Below, one piece after another: positions 22,368 to 31,317 of a stretch of 64,000 nt of DNA (position 1 is its first letter; every line of letters starts with the position of its first letter). Made by a program: the position numbers and the translations under genes. Under the pieces are notes generated by a model that saw only the letters and a program-made list of their open reading frames with translations, did no database searches and had not been told where the DNA came from. The stretch comes from Bacillota bacterium (lineage in GTDB: Bacteria; Bacillota; Clostridia; Christensenellales; SZUA-584), in NCBI GenBank assembly GCA_023410595.1, contig JAEYPO010000039.1, positions 1 through 64,000 on the forward strand. Reading direction: 5' to 3'.

Positions 22368-24734
22368 ATGGGCAGACACCGCGAACGCATCAAAAAGCCG
22401 AAAAAAAGAAGAGGCATTTTATTCAGGATATTCAAATATACGACGCTGACAATAGCGATCCTTTTTTTCATGGGAGCCATATTCGGGTTTTCCTACCTTA
22501 TGGGCCTTGATGAGTGGAAGGAGTTCGACCCTCTGAAAATAAGGGAGATGCAGCAGACGCTGCTGATATACGACTGCAACGGGAAGGAAACGGCGGGCCT
22601 CTACAACCAGCAGAACAGGGTGTATGTGCCTATAAAGGATATCCCCCTGTATGTGAGGAACGCGTTTATAGCGGTAGAGGATACGAGGTTTTATGAACAT
22701 AAAGGCGTGGATATTATACGCACGATAGGGGCGATATTTCAAAGCATACGCAATGGTGAGGCGATAAGCGCAACAAGCTCGATATCGCAGCAGCTGGTCA
22801 GAAACACCAACCTTACGAATGTGCGGACGATGGCAAGAAAGCTGCAGGAGGCCGTAATGGCCATAAAGCTTGAGCAGGTTTACACAAAGGACGAGATACT
22901 TGAGATGTATCTCAATTACATACCGTTCGGCCACGGCGCTTACGGCATAGAGGCCGCCGCAAGGGTTTACTTCGGCACTACCACGTCGCGGCTTACCATC
23001 GCCCAGGGTGCGCTGCTTGCCGGGGTGATAAAAGCGCCCTCGCATTACGCGCCGCACATCAAAATGGACAAATCGATAAAACGGCGCAACCTCGTGCTTT
23101 CGCTTATGGCGGAGCAGGGGTTTATATCCGATGCACAGTATAAGGAGGCGCAGTCGGAGCAGGTCGTTCTCTGTGAGGAGCCGAAGTTCGAATACGGATT
23201 TTTTACCGACATGGTGCTCTCCGAGGCGCAGAGCATACTTTCGGTGGACAGCGAAGAGCTTCTCTCCAGCGGTTACAGGATACACACGACGCTGGACCCG
23301 GAACTGCAAAACAAGCTGGAATCGCTGTTTGAGGACGCTTCAAATTTCCCCGGCAACGCGGGCGACGGGAGCCAGTGCGAGTCGGCGCTTTGCATACTGG
23401 ACAGCAAAACGAGCGAGATAAGAGCGGTGATGGGCGGCAGGGCATATAAGACGCGGCGCGGGCTTAACAGGGCGCTGGATATGAAACGGCAGCCTGGTTC
23501 GGCCATAAAGCCGGTAATCGCTTACGCGCCCGCTATGGAGAAGCTCGGGTACATGCCGACGACGCTCCTGCTGGACGAAAAAGGCGACTTCAACGGATAT
23601 GTGCCCAAGGACTTTTCCAGCACGTACAAGGGCTGGGTAACGTTAAGGGAGGCGCTTTCAGAGTCGCTCAACCTGCCCGCGGTTAGAACGCTCAAAGAAG
23701 TGGGAGTAGAGGCCGGAAAGCTTTACGCTTCGAGCGTCGGCATAACGTTCGATAAAAACGATACGGGGCTTACGCTGGCTCTTGGCGGCTTTACGACGGG
23801 CGTTTCGCCGCTTACGCTGTGCAACGCTTTTACGCCGTTTGCCAACGGCGGGTATTACACCTACCCGAGCTGTATATCGAGCATAGAGGATTCAACGGGC
23901 GAAACGGTCTATTCACGGCCGGAAACAAAAACCTGCGTGCTCTCAAAGGAGACGGCTTTTCTGATTACCTCGGTGCTGGAAAGCGCGGCTACGGAGGGAA
24001 CGGCAAGGAGGATAAAAATAGACGGAGTGCCCATAGCCGCAAAAACGGGAACGGCGGGTAACGCCGAGGGCAACAGGGACGCGTGGACGATAGCCTATAA
24101 CCCGGAGTATACGATGTGCTGCTGGATGGGATTTGACAACAATACTGAAACGCGCTACCTGCCTTCCGACGTAACGGGCGGCACGTTCCCGGCATTGCTG
24201 ATAAGAAAGCTGTTTGAGGGTGTCTACAGCGCAGAAAACGCGCCTGATTTTACAAAGCCAAACAGTATAGTGCAGGCAAAGATAGATACGAAGTCGCTGG
24301 AAAACGAGAAGGAGCCTATGCTGGCGGGCGCTTTTACGCCCAAAGACCAGACGACGCTTGAATACTTTCTGAAAGACAATGTTCCCGGCAAATATTCGAC
24401 GTATTGGGTCGTGCCCTCGCCGCCCGACGATTTCAGCGTGGAGAGCGGGGACGGGGGACTTCCGGTTATAAGCTTTACGCCGCTTAAAGAATTTGTTATA
24501 TACCGCGTCATGAGGATAGATAAGGAAGAGAGCTTGCCTGCCGCAATAGCGGAATACACGGGAGATATGCGCGAGGTGAAGTTTACGGATGATTCCGCAG
24601 AATACGGGCATACGTACATGTATTACGTACTGCCCGTTCATCCCGACATAAAAAACGAGGGGGAGAGCCTTACCGGCCCATCCTCCCCGGTGGTTGAAAT
24701 TTCAATACTGTCGGAAGACGAATATATGCCTTAG
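22368..24734 (+). CDS. Class A penicillin-binding protein (PBP1A-like) with C-terminal FnIII-like region
   Basis: A 788-residue bifunctional peptidoglycan synthase. A membrane anchor (about residues 18-42) is followed by a glycosyltransferase domain with VEDTRFYEHKGVD (Glu about 102). The transpeptidase domain has active-site SAIK (Ser378), SLN and KTGT (Lys559). The last 100 or so residues look like a fibronectin-III-type module. It polymerises and cross-links cell wall outside the membrane. An in-frame ATG exists at 22275, but the ATG at 22368 has AAGGGA 7 nt upstream. It is divergent from spoIIA and convergent with a second class A PBP. Confidence 0.92.
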   Translation: MGRHRERIKKPKKRRGILFRIFKYTTLTIAILFFMGAIFGFSYLMGLDEWKEFDPLKIREMQQTLLIYDCNGKETAGLYNQQNRVYVPIKDIPLYVRNAFIAVEDTRFYEHKGVDIIRTIGAIFQSIRNGEAISATSSISQQLVRNTNLTNVRTMARKLQEAVMAIKLEQVYTKDEILEMYLNYIPFGHGAYGIEAAARVYFGTTTSRLTIAQGALLAGVIKAPSHYAPHIKMDKSIKRRNLVLSLMAEQGFISDAQYKEAQSEQVVLCEEPKFEYGFFTDMVLSEAQSILSVDSEELLSSGYRIHTTLDPELQNKLESLFEDASNFPGNAGDGSQCESALCILDSKTSEIRAVMGGRAYKTRRGLNRALDMKRQPGSAIKPVIAYAPAMEKLGYMPTTLLLDEKGDFNGYVPKDFSSTYKGWVTLREALSESLNLPAVRTLKEVGVEAGKLYASSVGITFDKNDTGLTLALGGFTTGVSPLTLCNAFTPFANGGYYTYPSCISSIEDSTGETVYSRPETKTCVLSKETAFLITSVLESAATEGTARRIKIDGVPIAAKTGTAGNAEGNRDAWTIAYNPEYTMCCWMGFDNNTETRYLPSDVTGGTFPALLIRKLFEGVYSAENAPDFTKPNSIVQAKIDTKSLENEKEPMLAGAFTPKDQTTLEYFLKDNVPGKYSTYWVVPSPPDDFSVESGDGGLPVISFTPLKEFVIYRVMRIDKEESLPAAIAEYTGDMREVKFTDDSAEYGHTYMYYVLPVHPDIKNEGESLTGPSSPVVEISILSEDEYMP

Positions 24735-24744
24735 CTTAAGGCAT
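24726..24744. terminator. Palindrome formed by two convergent stop codons
   Basis: ATGCCTTA-GC-TTAAGGCAT contains the TAG stop of the plus-strand PBP gene and the TAA stop of the minus-strand one. It has no T run and would be at best a weak terminator. Confidence 0.4.
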
Positions 24745-27687
24745 GGCGGGTCTGTAGATAGCCAGCAGCTGATCTGTCAGAGCCTTAAGCTCCGCGGTTT
24801 TCTGCTCTACGGCGCCCGACGTCGCGCCCGGCACCGCGATAAGATTCTTAAGTTCGTCTATCTTTGAAGATAGCCTGCTTCTGTCTTCCATAGTCATCGT
24901 AAGCGTTGAGTCGGCAAGCACGCCGCCCGATACGTTTATCTGCGCGTTTGCCGCGCCTATCGCGTTTGATAGGTTGTTCTGCTCGTTATACCAGCTTTCG
25001 GTATGCAGATCGCAGGTTTCGCCCGAGCCGGGAACATAACCGCCTTCGGGAGCCTTTATAGCTCCGGGAATGTACTTGGCCAGCTTTTCTGCGGAAAGCT
25101 GCCAGTATACAGAATTCGGCTCCAGGAACACGAGACACTTGTTTGATCTGGAGCTCTCAGGGCAGTACGACGTAGCGAGCTTGCCGCTGTCGGAACATAC
25201 CGCGGCTATCTGATGCACGTTGCACTCCTCGGTTGGCTCGGTGCCCGGCGCGAAGTAAGCTTCAACAGGCTTACGCCCGCCGGGGTCCTGTTCGCACGCC
25301 GGCGTTGCCAGCATGCCCGAAACGCTGCATATACTGTACTTGGCAAGCCCGGCCTCTTCAGCGGTTTTCTCTATTATAGGCTTGTCGGGCTGGCCCTGCA
25401 GTATTTTCGACATATAGCTCTGCCAGAGCGGCGCGGCATACTCCGAAGCGTAAACCTTGCTGCTTAAAGACTTGTACTCGTCGTGGCCTATCCAGAGCGT
25501 TGACGTATAGTAAGGTGTTATGCCGGCAAAGAATATGCCTTTAACGTTCTGGTTAGTGCCTGTTTTACCGCCCACCGTCATGCCCGGTATCTGCGCTTCA
25601 TTACCAGTTCCGGACTGTACGGCGTTCGTGAGCATGCTTGTAACCAGCCACGCAGTTGATTCCTTGAACACCTGGCGCTGGTCTCTTATCTCGTCCGCGT
25701 CAAGTATCACGTTCCCGTCCTTGTCTTCCACTCTCGTGAACGAGAGCGGCTCTAAGTAAACTCCGCTGTTCGCTATGGTGGCGTAAGCGCCCGCCATTTC
25801 TATGGGCGTAATGCCCGAAGTACCGAGTGCGAGCCCCGAGCCTGTTTTGCTTATATGCGAAGGATTGACGCCCATCTGAAGCAGATAATACGCCGAGTCT
25901 TCAAGGCCCACAAGGTTCATTAGCGTATATGCGGTGGCGCTGTTGAGCGACTGCACAAGGCCGGTGCGCAGCGTGACGGGGCCGTAATACTTGGAGCCTC
26001 CGCCCGGATAGCCGTTTTTGGAATCCCAGCCGTTAATGGGAAGATCAATATTCGGTATGATAGTGCCGTCCGAATACCCCTTGTCTATAGCGGGCGCGTA
26101 AACGGCTATGGGCTTAATGGACGAGCCTATAGGCATAGTCGTCTGGTACACTCTGTTCAGCGTCCTTTTTGCTTTGGGAGTCTCGCGACCGCCCACTACG
26201 GCGACAAGATTGCCCGTGTGCTGATCCAGCACGACCGCCGCCGCCTGCGGCTGTATGACGCTGGTAACGGTGCCGTCTTTGTTTTGATAGTGCGTCGCAG
26301 AATCGCCGTCATCTTTAAGCTTCGGGTATCCGTCCCAGCCGGCGAGCGTTTCTTCGACAGTCTTCTGTATTGCGGGATCTACAGTAGTGTATACCTTATA
26401 ACCGTTTGTACGCAGCTCCTGATCCAAAAGCGCACGGTTCTGGTCGGTATCCTGCATATGCCGCTGCTTGAGCATATGCGTTATCACGTCATATACCGCG
26501 TATTCCACGAAATACGGCATCTCGTACATCTGGTTTACCGACGATTTTTCTCTGACGTGTACGGTATCGCCCTTCGCGGCGTCATACTCTTCCTTTGTGA
26601 TATAGCCCGCCATGTACATATTACGCAGTACGAGGTCGGTCCGTTCGTTCAGCTTTTCGGCGTTGCCTGTTACGTAATAGCTCCTTCTTGGATCGTATAG
26701 GTACGGATACTGTGTAATGCCCGCGAGCATAGCGCACTCGCGAAGTGTAAGATCATTTAGTTCCTTGCCGAAATAATCCATGGCGGCCGCTTTGACGCCG
26801 TAATTTGAACCTCCCAAGGGTATGGTGTTGAGGTAAGCCTCGAGTATCTGCGGCTTTGAATATTTCGTCTCGAGCTGCATCGCAAGATAAGCTTCCTGTA
26901 TCTTGCGCTTATAAGTCCGCTCAGGGCTTAACAGGTGGTTTTTGATAAGCTGCTGCGTTATCGTGCTGCCTCCCTGAACGCTGCTGTTCATAAGGTTGTT
27001 AATAAAAGCGCCCAGCAGCCTCTTTATATCTACGCCCGTATGGATGTAGAACCTGACGTCTTCAATAGATACGACCGCATCCTGCAGCCTTTGGGGTATC
27101 TCGTTTATCGGCGCCCAGTCCCTGTTTTCCGTGCCCGTATACGTGGTTATAAGCTTTTCGTACTTGTCGTATATATACGATGTTTCCGCCTGATTTTCTA
27201 TCTGGGCGGTGTTTAGCTTGGGCGTTGTGTCCATATACGCTTTCGCTATGCCTATTATCGTACCGAATCCGGCTGCGCCAATAATAAAAACGCAGATAAG
27301 CACGAGCTTAAAGGCCGTAAGTATTATACCTACGATGAAATTTGGCCGGTGGTACCTGGCGGCGAACATGTTAATGTGTTCTTTTCCTTCACCTGAAAGA
27401 TGTTCCCTCGAAATGCGCGGCATCTCGCTTTGCTTCTTTTTTTGTTCCGGCTTGGCCGCGCCCTTGCTCCGATAGGCTATATCCGTGCTGTCGAACACCT
27501 GAGTATCGTCGCTTACGGGTTCTTCCCATTCCGTATGCTTTTCTTTGCGCCTGAAAAGCCCAGCTGCCCATGCGATGCAGGCCGCAAAAAAGAGTGCGAC
27601 AGTCCTTGCGGCTTTTTTTATATTACCCAAGGCTGCCGAAAAAAATGAGCTTATACTATTTGATAAAGACGAGCGTCTTCTTCGCAT
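24736..27687 (-). CDS. Class A penicillin-binding protein, large form with cytoplasmic N-terminal extension
   Basis: A 983-residue bifunctional glycosyltransferase-transpeptidase. It has two hydrophobic stretches (about residues 27-45 and 117-145). The glycosyltransferase motif IEDVRFYIHTGVD lies near residue 212, followed by SxxK in GSSIKPIAVYAP, SLNS, and KTGTNQN. The C-terminal 200 residues contain paired Cys (CSVSGMLATPAC, CSDSGKLATSYC) like the Cys-containing tails of some clostridial PBPs. The charged first 110 residues are long for the family. It has its own extended -10 promoter. The stop lies 1 nt from the convergent PBP gene. Confidence 0.92.
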   Translation of the reverse strand: MRRRRSSLSNSISSFFSAALGNIKKAARTVALFFAACIAWAAGLFRRKEKHTEWEEPVSDDTQVFDSTDIAYRSKGAAKPEQKKKQSEMPRISREHLSGEGKEHINMFAARYHRPNFIVGIILTAFKLVLICVFIIGAAGFGTIIGIAKAYMDTTPKLNTAQIENQAETSYIYDKYEKLITTYTGTENRDWAPINEIPQRLQDAVVSIEDVRFYIHTGVDIKRLLGAFINNLMNSSVQGGSTITQQLIKNHLLSPERTYKRKIQEAYLAMQLETKYSKPQILEAYLNTIPLGGSNYGVKAAAMDYFGKELNDLTLRECAMLAGITQYPYLYDPRRSYYVTGNAEKLNERTDLVLRNMYMAGYITKEEYDAAKGDTVHVREKSSVNQMYEMPYFVEYAVYDVITHMLKQRHMQDTDQNRALLDQELRTNGYKVYTTVDPAIQKTVEETLAGWDGYPKLKDDGDSATHYQNKDGTVTSVIQPQAAAVVLDQHTGNLVAVVGGRETPKAKRTLNRVYQTTMPIGSSIKPIAVYAPAIDKGYSDGTIIPNIDLPINGWDSKNGYPGGGSKYYGPVTLRTGLVQSLNSATAYTLMNLVGLEDSAYYLLQMGVNPSHISKTGSGLALGTSGITPIEMAGAYATIANSGVYLEPLSFTRVEDKDGNVILDADEIRDQRQVFKESTAWLVTSMLTNAVQSGTGNEAQIPGMTVGGKTGTNQNVKGIFFAGITPYYTSTLWIGHDEYKSLSSKVYASEYAAPLWQSYMSKILQGQPDKPIIEKTAEEAGLAKYSICSVSGMLATPACEQDPGGRKPVEAYFAPGTEPTEECNVHQIAAVCSDSGKLATSYCPESSRSNKCLVFLEPNSVYWQLSAEKLAKYIPGAIKAPEGGYVPGSGETCDLHTESWYNEQNNLSNAIGAANAQINVSGGVLADSTLTMTMEDRSRLSSKIDELKNLIAVPGATSGAVEQKTAELKALTDQLLAIYRPAMP

Positions 27688-27712
27688 ATAAATTACCCTA
27701 ACAGTTTTTTGT

Positions 27713-27721
27713 ATTATACCA
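27713..27721 (-). promoter_or_regulatory. Extended -10 promoter of the large PBP gene
   Basis: TGG-TATAAT on the minus strand, 25 nt upstream of the start codon. No good -35 box is present. Confidence 0.5.
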
Positions 27722-27835
27722 TATCATTCGGCCTGCCGCATTAAAATACGAATATTATTTACATTTTGGAGCGACGCCGCATATAAAGCATTGTGGCCTT
27801 TAATAAAACATATTTTTTAAAGTAAGGTGTTTATC

Positions 27836-28501
27836 ATGCGTTTGAGGATAAAGTTCTCTAAAAAGTGGATTATTGTAATCGTTCTCGTTCTGATTGCGGT
27901 CTTATATCTTGTCGTTGACAGCATGATTAGGCCGACTATATTAAGCCTCTCAGAGGCGAGGCTGCGCGCTATTGGAGTAAAAGCTATGAACGACGCCGTG
28001 AGGGAGACAATAGGAGCGAGCGGCGTCACATATTCCGACTTGATACATATCGAGAAGGACGATAAGGGCAAGATATCACTGATAACGGCAAACACGGTGC
28101 TTATGAACAACATTGCGGCGCAGACGGCTATGGCCGCGCAGGATAAGATACTCAGCGCGGGGCGGCAGGGCGTGAATATACCAATAGGCACGATAATAGG
28201 CGGTCCGCTGACGACCGGACGCGGGCCGGCGATAACGATACTTTTCGAGCCCGTCGGGTCGGTAACTACAGACATAATAGCGGAGTTTGAGGACGCGGGC
28301 ATAAACCAGACGCGGCATAAGATATTCTTAGTGCTGGACGCGTCGGTAAGGATACTCGTGGGCAACGCCGCGCAGACCGTGGAGATATATTCAAAGGTGC
28401 TCATATCCGATACTATAATAGTCGGTGAAGTGCCGCAAGGGTATTACAAGGGCGCCGAGAGCGACCTTTTAAACCTGCTTCCCGGCCATGAAGCGCAGTA
28501 A
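27836..28501 (+). CDS. yunB: Sporulation protein YunB
   Basis: The 221-residue protein has an N-terminal signal anchor (about residues 8-28, VIVLVLIAVLYLVV) and an extracytoplasmic domain with family features such as ITANTVLMN, IPIGTIIGGPLTTGRGP and ILFEPVGSV. YunB is a mother-cell (SigE-controlled) protein required for full sporulation, of unknown biochemical role. The ATG at 27836 is favoured over the GTG at 27827 because AAGGTG is 8 nt upstream of it. Confidence 0.92.
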   Translation: MRLRIKFSKKWIIVIVLVLIAVLYLVVDSMIRPTILSLSEARLRAIGVKAMNDAVRETIGASGVTYSDLIHIEKDDKGKISLITANTVLMNNIAAQTAMAAQDKILSAGRQGVNIPIGTIIGGPLTTGRGPAITILFEPVGSVTTDIIAEFEDAGINQTRHKIFLVLDASVRILVGNAAQTVEIYSKVLISDTIIVGEVPQGYYKGAESDLLNLLPGHEAQ

Positions 28502-28511
28502 AACGCGGGCA

Positions 28512-28540
28512 TTGAACCTTTGCGCCGCTTATGCTATTAT
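28512..28540 (+). promoter_or_regulatory. SigA-type promoter of yebC
   Basis: TTGAAC (28512-28517), a 17-bp spacer and TATTAT (28535-28540), 33 nt before the yebC start codon. Confidence 0.6.
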
Positions 28541-28572
28541 TACGTAGTATTAAACGACCGTGAGGTGAATTT

Positions 28573-29295
28573 ATGTCCGGACATTCGAAATGGGCAAACA
28601 TAAAACGCAAAAAGGAAAAGACCGACGCAAAACGCGGGGCATCGTTTACAAAGATAGGCAGGGAGCTTGCCGTAGCCGTTAAGGAAGGCGGCCCCGACAT
28701 CGAGACGAATTCAAGGCTTAAGGATATCGTGGCAAAGGCAAAAGCAAATAATATGCCGAACGATACGATAATGCGCTCTATAAAAAAGGCGGCCGGAGAG
28801 CTGGGAAATATCAATTATGAATCCGTCGTGTATGAAGGCTACGGCCCGGGAGGCGTCGCCGTAATAGTGGAAGCGCTTACCGACAACAGGAACCGCACCG
28901 CGGGTGATGTAAGACATTTATTCGATAAAAGCGGGGGAGCACTCGGGGCTACGGGCTGCGTATCCTGGATGTTTGAGAGAAAAGGCGTGCTTGTGGTGGA
29001 AAAGGCAGACGGCATGGACGCAGACGCCCTGATGATGGACGCAATAGAAGCGGGCGCCGACGACGTTGAAGAGAGCGAAGACGCTTTCGAGATAACGACG
29101 GACGTCGCGTCGTTTTCCGGCGTATACGAGCAGATGGAAAAGGGCGGGTATGCTTTTGCGCTGGCCGAGCTGCAACTCGTGCCCGAAAACACGGTGGAGC
29201 TGCCCGAAGATAAGGAAGAAAGCGTACAAAAGCTGCTCGATCTGCTGGAAGACAACGACGACGTGCAGAACGTATACCACAACGCCGTGCTTTAG
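28573..29295 (+). CDS. yebC: YebC/PmpR family protein
   Basis: A 240-residue member beginning MSGHSKWANIKRKKEK, the family's invariant N-terminus, with domains in the standard order and GYGPGGVAVIVEALTDN near residue 90. Family members were described as DNA-binding regulators. More recent work on homologues (including the mitochondrial TACO1) points to helping ribosomes through difficult sequences. GTGAGGTG precedes the ATG. It is terminated by the hairpin at 29334-29365. Confidence 0.95.
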   Translation: MSGHSKWANIKRKKEKTDAKRGASFTKIGRELAVAVKEGGPDIETNSRLKDIVAKAKANNMPNDTIMRSIKKAAGELGNINYESVVYEGYGPGGVAVIVEALTDNRNRTAGDVRHLFDKSGGALGATGCVSWMFERKGVLVVEKADGMDADALMMDAIEAGADDVEESEDAFEITTDVASFSGVYEQMEKGGYAFALAELQLVPENTVELPEDKEESVQKLLDLLEDNDDVQNVYHNAVL

Positions 29296-29333
29296 TACGG
29301 GGCGTAAATATCGAGAATAAATAGTTTTTTCGA

Positions 29334-29365
29334 GCAAAAAATATCCCTGTCGGAGGGATTTTTTT
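29334..29365 (+). terminator. Terminator after yebC that also carries the next gene's ribosome binding site
   Basis: ATCCCT-GTCGG-AGGGAT followed by seven T residues. The GGAGGG in its 3' arm is the only Shine-Dalgarno available to the following TTG start codon. Confidence 0.7.
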
Positions 29366-29924
29366 GTTGTTTAAGAAGCATAAGAAGCTTGCGGTATTCA
29401 TGATTATACTTTTCGCGCTTTTTGCGGCGGGCGCCGGGGGATACATACTTGCCGCCAACGAGCCCCGGGTAGTGGAGGAAATGCCTGAGCAATCCGATGT
29501 GCCCGCGGGCGCTGACGATACGCGCATAGAAAAGGGCGCTTCCGTCGACTGGGATTACGAGTACAGGATGTGCGGCCATCATATCTATCTGCACTGCGAG
29601 GCCGGCGAGAGTATGGTGGGACTTAAGTTTTCCGAGCTGCAGGCCTCAAACCCGAATGTGCGGATCGTTTCGTTTGAACCAAAAAAGCTGCAGCTTAAAA
29701 TGAGCTTCGACTGCTACTGCCCGCGTCACTACATACTCAGGCGATATAGGGATGAGCTTGCGGTATTCCGGACAGTGCTGGGCACGCCGGAACAGGAGGT
29801 CTGCCTTAAGGTGCCTGTACTTTTCAGCAGGATAAACAAAGACGAACAGCAGGTGCTTGAGACAGGCAAGCTTTTCGACAGCCTTGAAGATATACAGCAT
29901 TACCTTGAGGGCCTTGAAACATAA
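29364..29924 (+). CDS. BofC-like sporulation protein
   Basis: A 186-residue protein with a short N-terminal hydrophobic signal or anchor (AVFMIILFALFAAGAGGYI) and a C-terminal domain resembling BofC. The match covers DELAVFRTVLG, VPVLFSRINKDEQQVLETG, and an ending with a Leu/Glu-rich helix containing SLEDIQHYLEGLE. In Bacillus, BofC is a forespore-secreted inhibitor of SpoIVB signalling to pro-SigK. Four Cys residues in the middle (YRMCGHHIYLHC, CYCP) are unusual. The start is TTG at 29364 or 29367, 6-9 nt after GGAGGG. Confidence 0.72.
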   Translation: MLFKKHKKLAVFMIILFALFAAGAGGYILAANEPRVVEEMPEQSDVPAGADDTRIEKGASVDWDYEYRMCGHHIYLHCEAGESMVGLKFSELQASNPNVRIVSFEPKKLQLKMSFDCYCPRHYILRRYRDELAVFRTVLGTPEQEVCLKVPVLFSRINKDEQQVLETGKLFDSLEDIQHYLEGLET

Positions 29925-29966
29925 AAAACATACATCAAATAATTGCATAATATCATAATAATATTA

Positions 29967-29995
29967 TTGACTGCCCTAAAATAGTATAGTATCAT
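29967..29995 (+). promoter_or_regulatory. Promoter of the riboswitch-ribU transcript
   Basis: TTGACT (29967-29972), a 17-bp spacer and TATCAT (29990-29995), just upstream of the FMN aptamer. Confidence 0.55.
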
Positions 29996-30016
29996 AAGTA
30001 AAAATTAATTATCGTA

Positions 30017-30127
30017 TATCTTCGGGGTGGGGTGAAATTCCCCTACCGGCGGTAAAGTCCGCGAGCCTTATGGCAGATACGGTGTGATTCCGTAACCGAC
30101 AGTACAGTCTGGATGAAAGAAGAATGT
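30017..30127 (+). ncRNA. FMN riboswitch (RFN element)
   Basis: The conserved RFN blocks are present in order: TTCGGGGTGGGGTGAAATTC, CCTACCGGCGGTAAAGTCC, GCGAGCC, GGTGTGATTCCGTAACCGAC, AGTACAGTCTGGATGAAAGA. The outer stem pairs (tatctt with aagaat.). It lies directly ahead of the riboflavin transporter gene ribU. Binding of FMN would stabilise the downstream terminator and shut expression off. Confidence 0.97.
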
Positions 30128-30138
30128 TCGTTTTTTAA

Positions 30139-30177
30139 AGCGGCGCTCTGAAGGTACATTTCAGGGCTTTTTTATTT
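30139..30177 (+). terminator. Riboswitch expression-platform terminator
   Basis: GCGCTCTGAA-GGTACA-TTTCAGGGC followed by six T residues, between the aptamer and the ribU start. Confidence 0.85.
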
Positions 30178-30205
30178 AAAAAGTCCTGATAAGAGGGAGG
30201 AAAAC

Positions 30206-30817
30206 ATGTCAACAAGATCAGCATCGTCAAGGAGGCTGCTGTTTCTGGTCACGGCCGGAATACTTGCGGCCGTATCTACAATTCTGCGTTTTCTGGAGAC
30301 GCCGCTGCCGCTTATACCGGGCTTTCTGAAGATAGACTTCAGCAACATACCGGCGCTGCTTGGAGGGTTTGCGCTCGGGCCGGTGGCGGGAACGGCAATA
30401 CTGCTCATTAAAAATCTGCTATATCTTCCCGCTACGCAAACGGGAGGCGTTGGCGAGATAGCCGACTTTGTAATCAGCCTCGCGTTCATACTGCCGGCTG
30501 CGTTGATCTATAAGAACAGGAAAAACCGTAAAGGCGCGATAGTGGGCATGGTTGCGGGCAGTGCCGTAATGTCGTTTTTAGCGGCGCCGCTAATGAACTA
30601 CTTCGTGCTAGTGCCGTTCTACGCCATGATGTTCTTCGGTTCGTCGGTAGACGCGATCATAAAGGTTGCGGCTGCGGTAAACCCCGGCATTACCAGCGTC
30701 TGGACGTATATAATCTATGCTGTAGTACCTTTTAATATCATTAAGTGCATACTGGTCTGCTTCGTTTCGGGACTGCTGTATAAGCCGCTGTCGCCGCTTC
30801 TGCATAAATACCGCTGA
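30206..30817 (+). CDS. ribU: Riboflavin ECF transporter S component
   Basis: A 203-residue membrane protein with about six hydrophobic segments. The family features LRFLETPLPLIPGFLKIDFS and ALGPVAGTAILLIKNLL are present, with an N-terminal Arg/Ser stretch. RibU captures riboflavin and works with the shared EcfA/EcfA'/EcfT energising module, which is not in this window. The preceding FMN riboswitch confirms the substrate. GAGGGAGG lies 6 nt upstream of the ATG. Confidence 0.96.
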   Translation: MSTRSASSRRLLFLVTAGILAAVSTILRFLETPLPLIPGFLKIDFSNIPALLGGFALGPVAGTAILLIKNLLYLPATQTGGVGEIADFVISLAFILPAALIYKNRKNRKGAIVGMVAGSAVMSFLAAPLMNYFVLVPFYAMMFFGSSVDAIIKVAAAVNPGITSVWTYIIYAVVPFNIIKCILVCFVSGLLYKPLSPLLHKYR

Positions 30818-30830
30818 TTACCAAAAATAA

Positions 30831-30859
30831 TTGCATAATCCGCGGTTTTCGGGTATACT
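30831..30859 (+). promoter_or_regulatory. Promoter of tsaE-tsaB-rimI
   Basis: TTGCAT (30831-30836), a 17-bp spacer and TATACT (30854-30859), 38 nt before tsaE. Confidence 0.65.
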
Positions 30860-30897
30860 GCATAAACGGTTACAACAAATGAAATCGGAGCATAACA

Positions 30898-31314
30898 TTG
30901 GCTGAAACGTACGTAACAAACAGCCCTGAGCAAACGTTCGAGCAGGGGAAAAGGCTGGGGCAGAAGCTCAGTGACGGAGATATCGTAGCACTCCTGGGCG
31001 ACCTTGGAGCGGGCAAGACGGTGCTCACAAAAGGCATAGCCGTCGGGCTTGGCATAACCGAAGACGTAACAAGCCCTACCTTTACGCTGCTTAAAGAGTA
31101 CGAAGGGCGGCTCAAGCTGCACCATTTTGACCTTTACAGGATAGAGGACGAAGAAGAGCTTACAGAGACCGGCTTTTACGACTGGCTGGGAGGGGAGGGC
31201 GTCTGCGTAATAGAATGGGCGGACAAAGCCGTTCTTCCTCCCTGTATATGCGTTACGCTAGTGGGTTCCGGCTCGGACGAGCGTAAGATAACGATAGAGG
31301 ACCAAAGAGGATAA
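30898..31314 (+). CDS. tsaE: tRNA threonylcarbamoyladenosine biosynthesis ATPase TsaE
   Basis: A 138-residue P-loop ATPase with Walker A GDLGAGKTVLTKG near residue 38, SPTFTLLKEYEG, and HFDLYRI. TsaE works with TsaB and TsaD in forming t6A37 on tRNAs reading ANN codons. The start is TTG (30898) with CGGAG 7 nt upstream. tsaB follows after 3 nt. tsaD is not in the window. Confidence 0.95.
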   Translation: MAETYVTNSPEQTFEQGKRLGQKLSDGDIVALLGDLGAGKTVLTKGIAVGLGITEDVTSPTFTLLKEYEGRLKLHHFDLYRIEDEEELTETGFYDWLGGEGVCVIEWADKAVLPPCICVTLVGSGSDERKITIEDQRG

Positions 31315-31317
31315 AAC

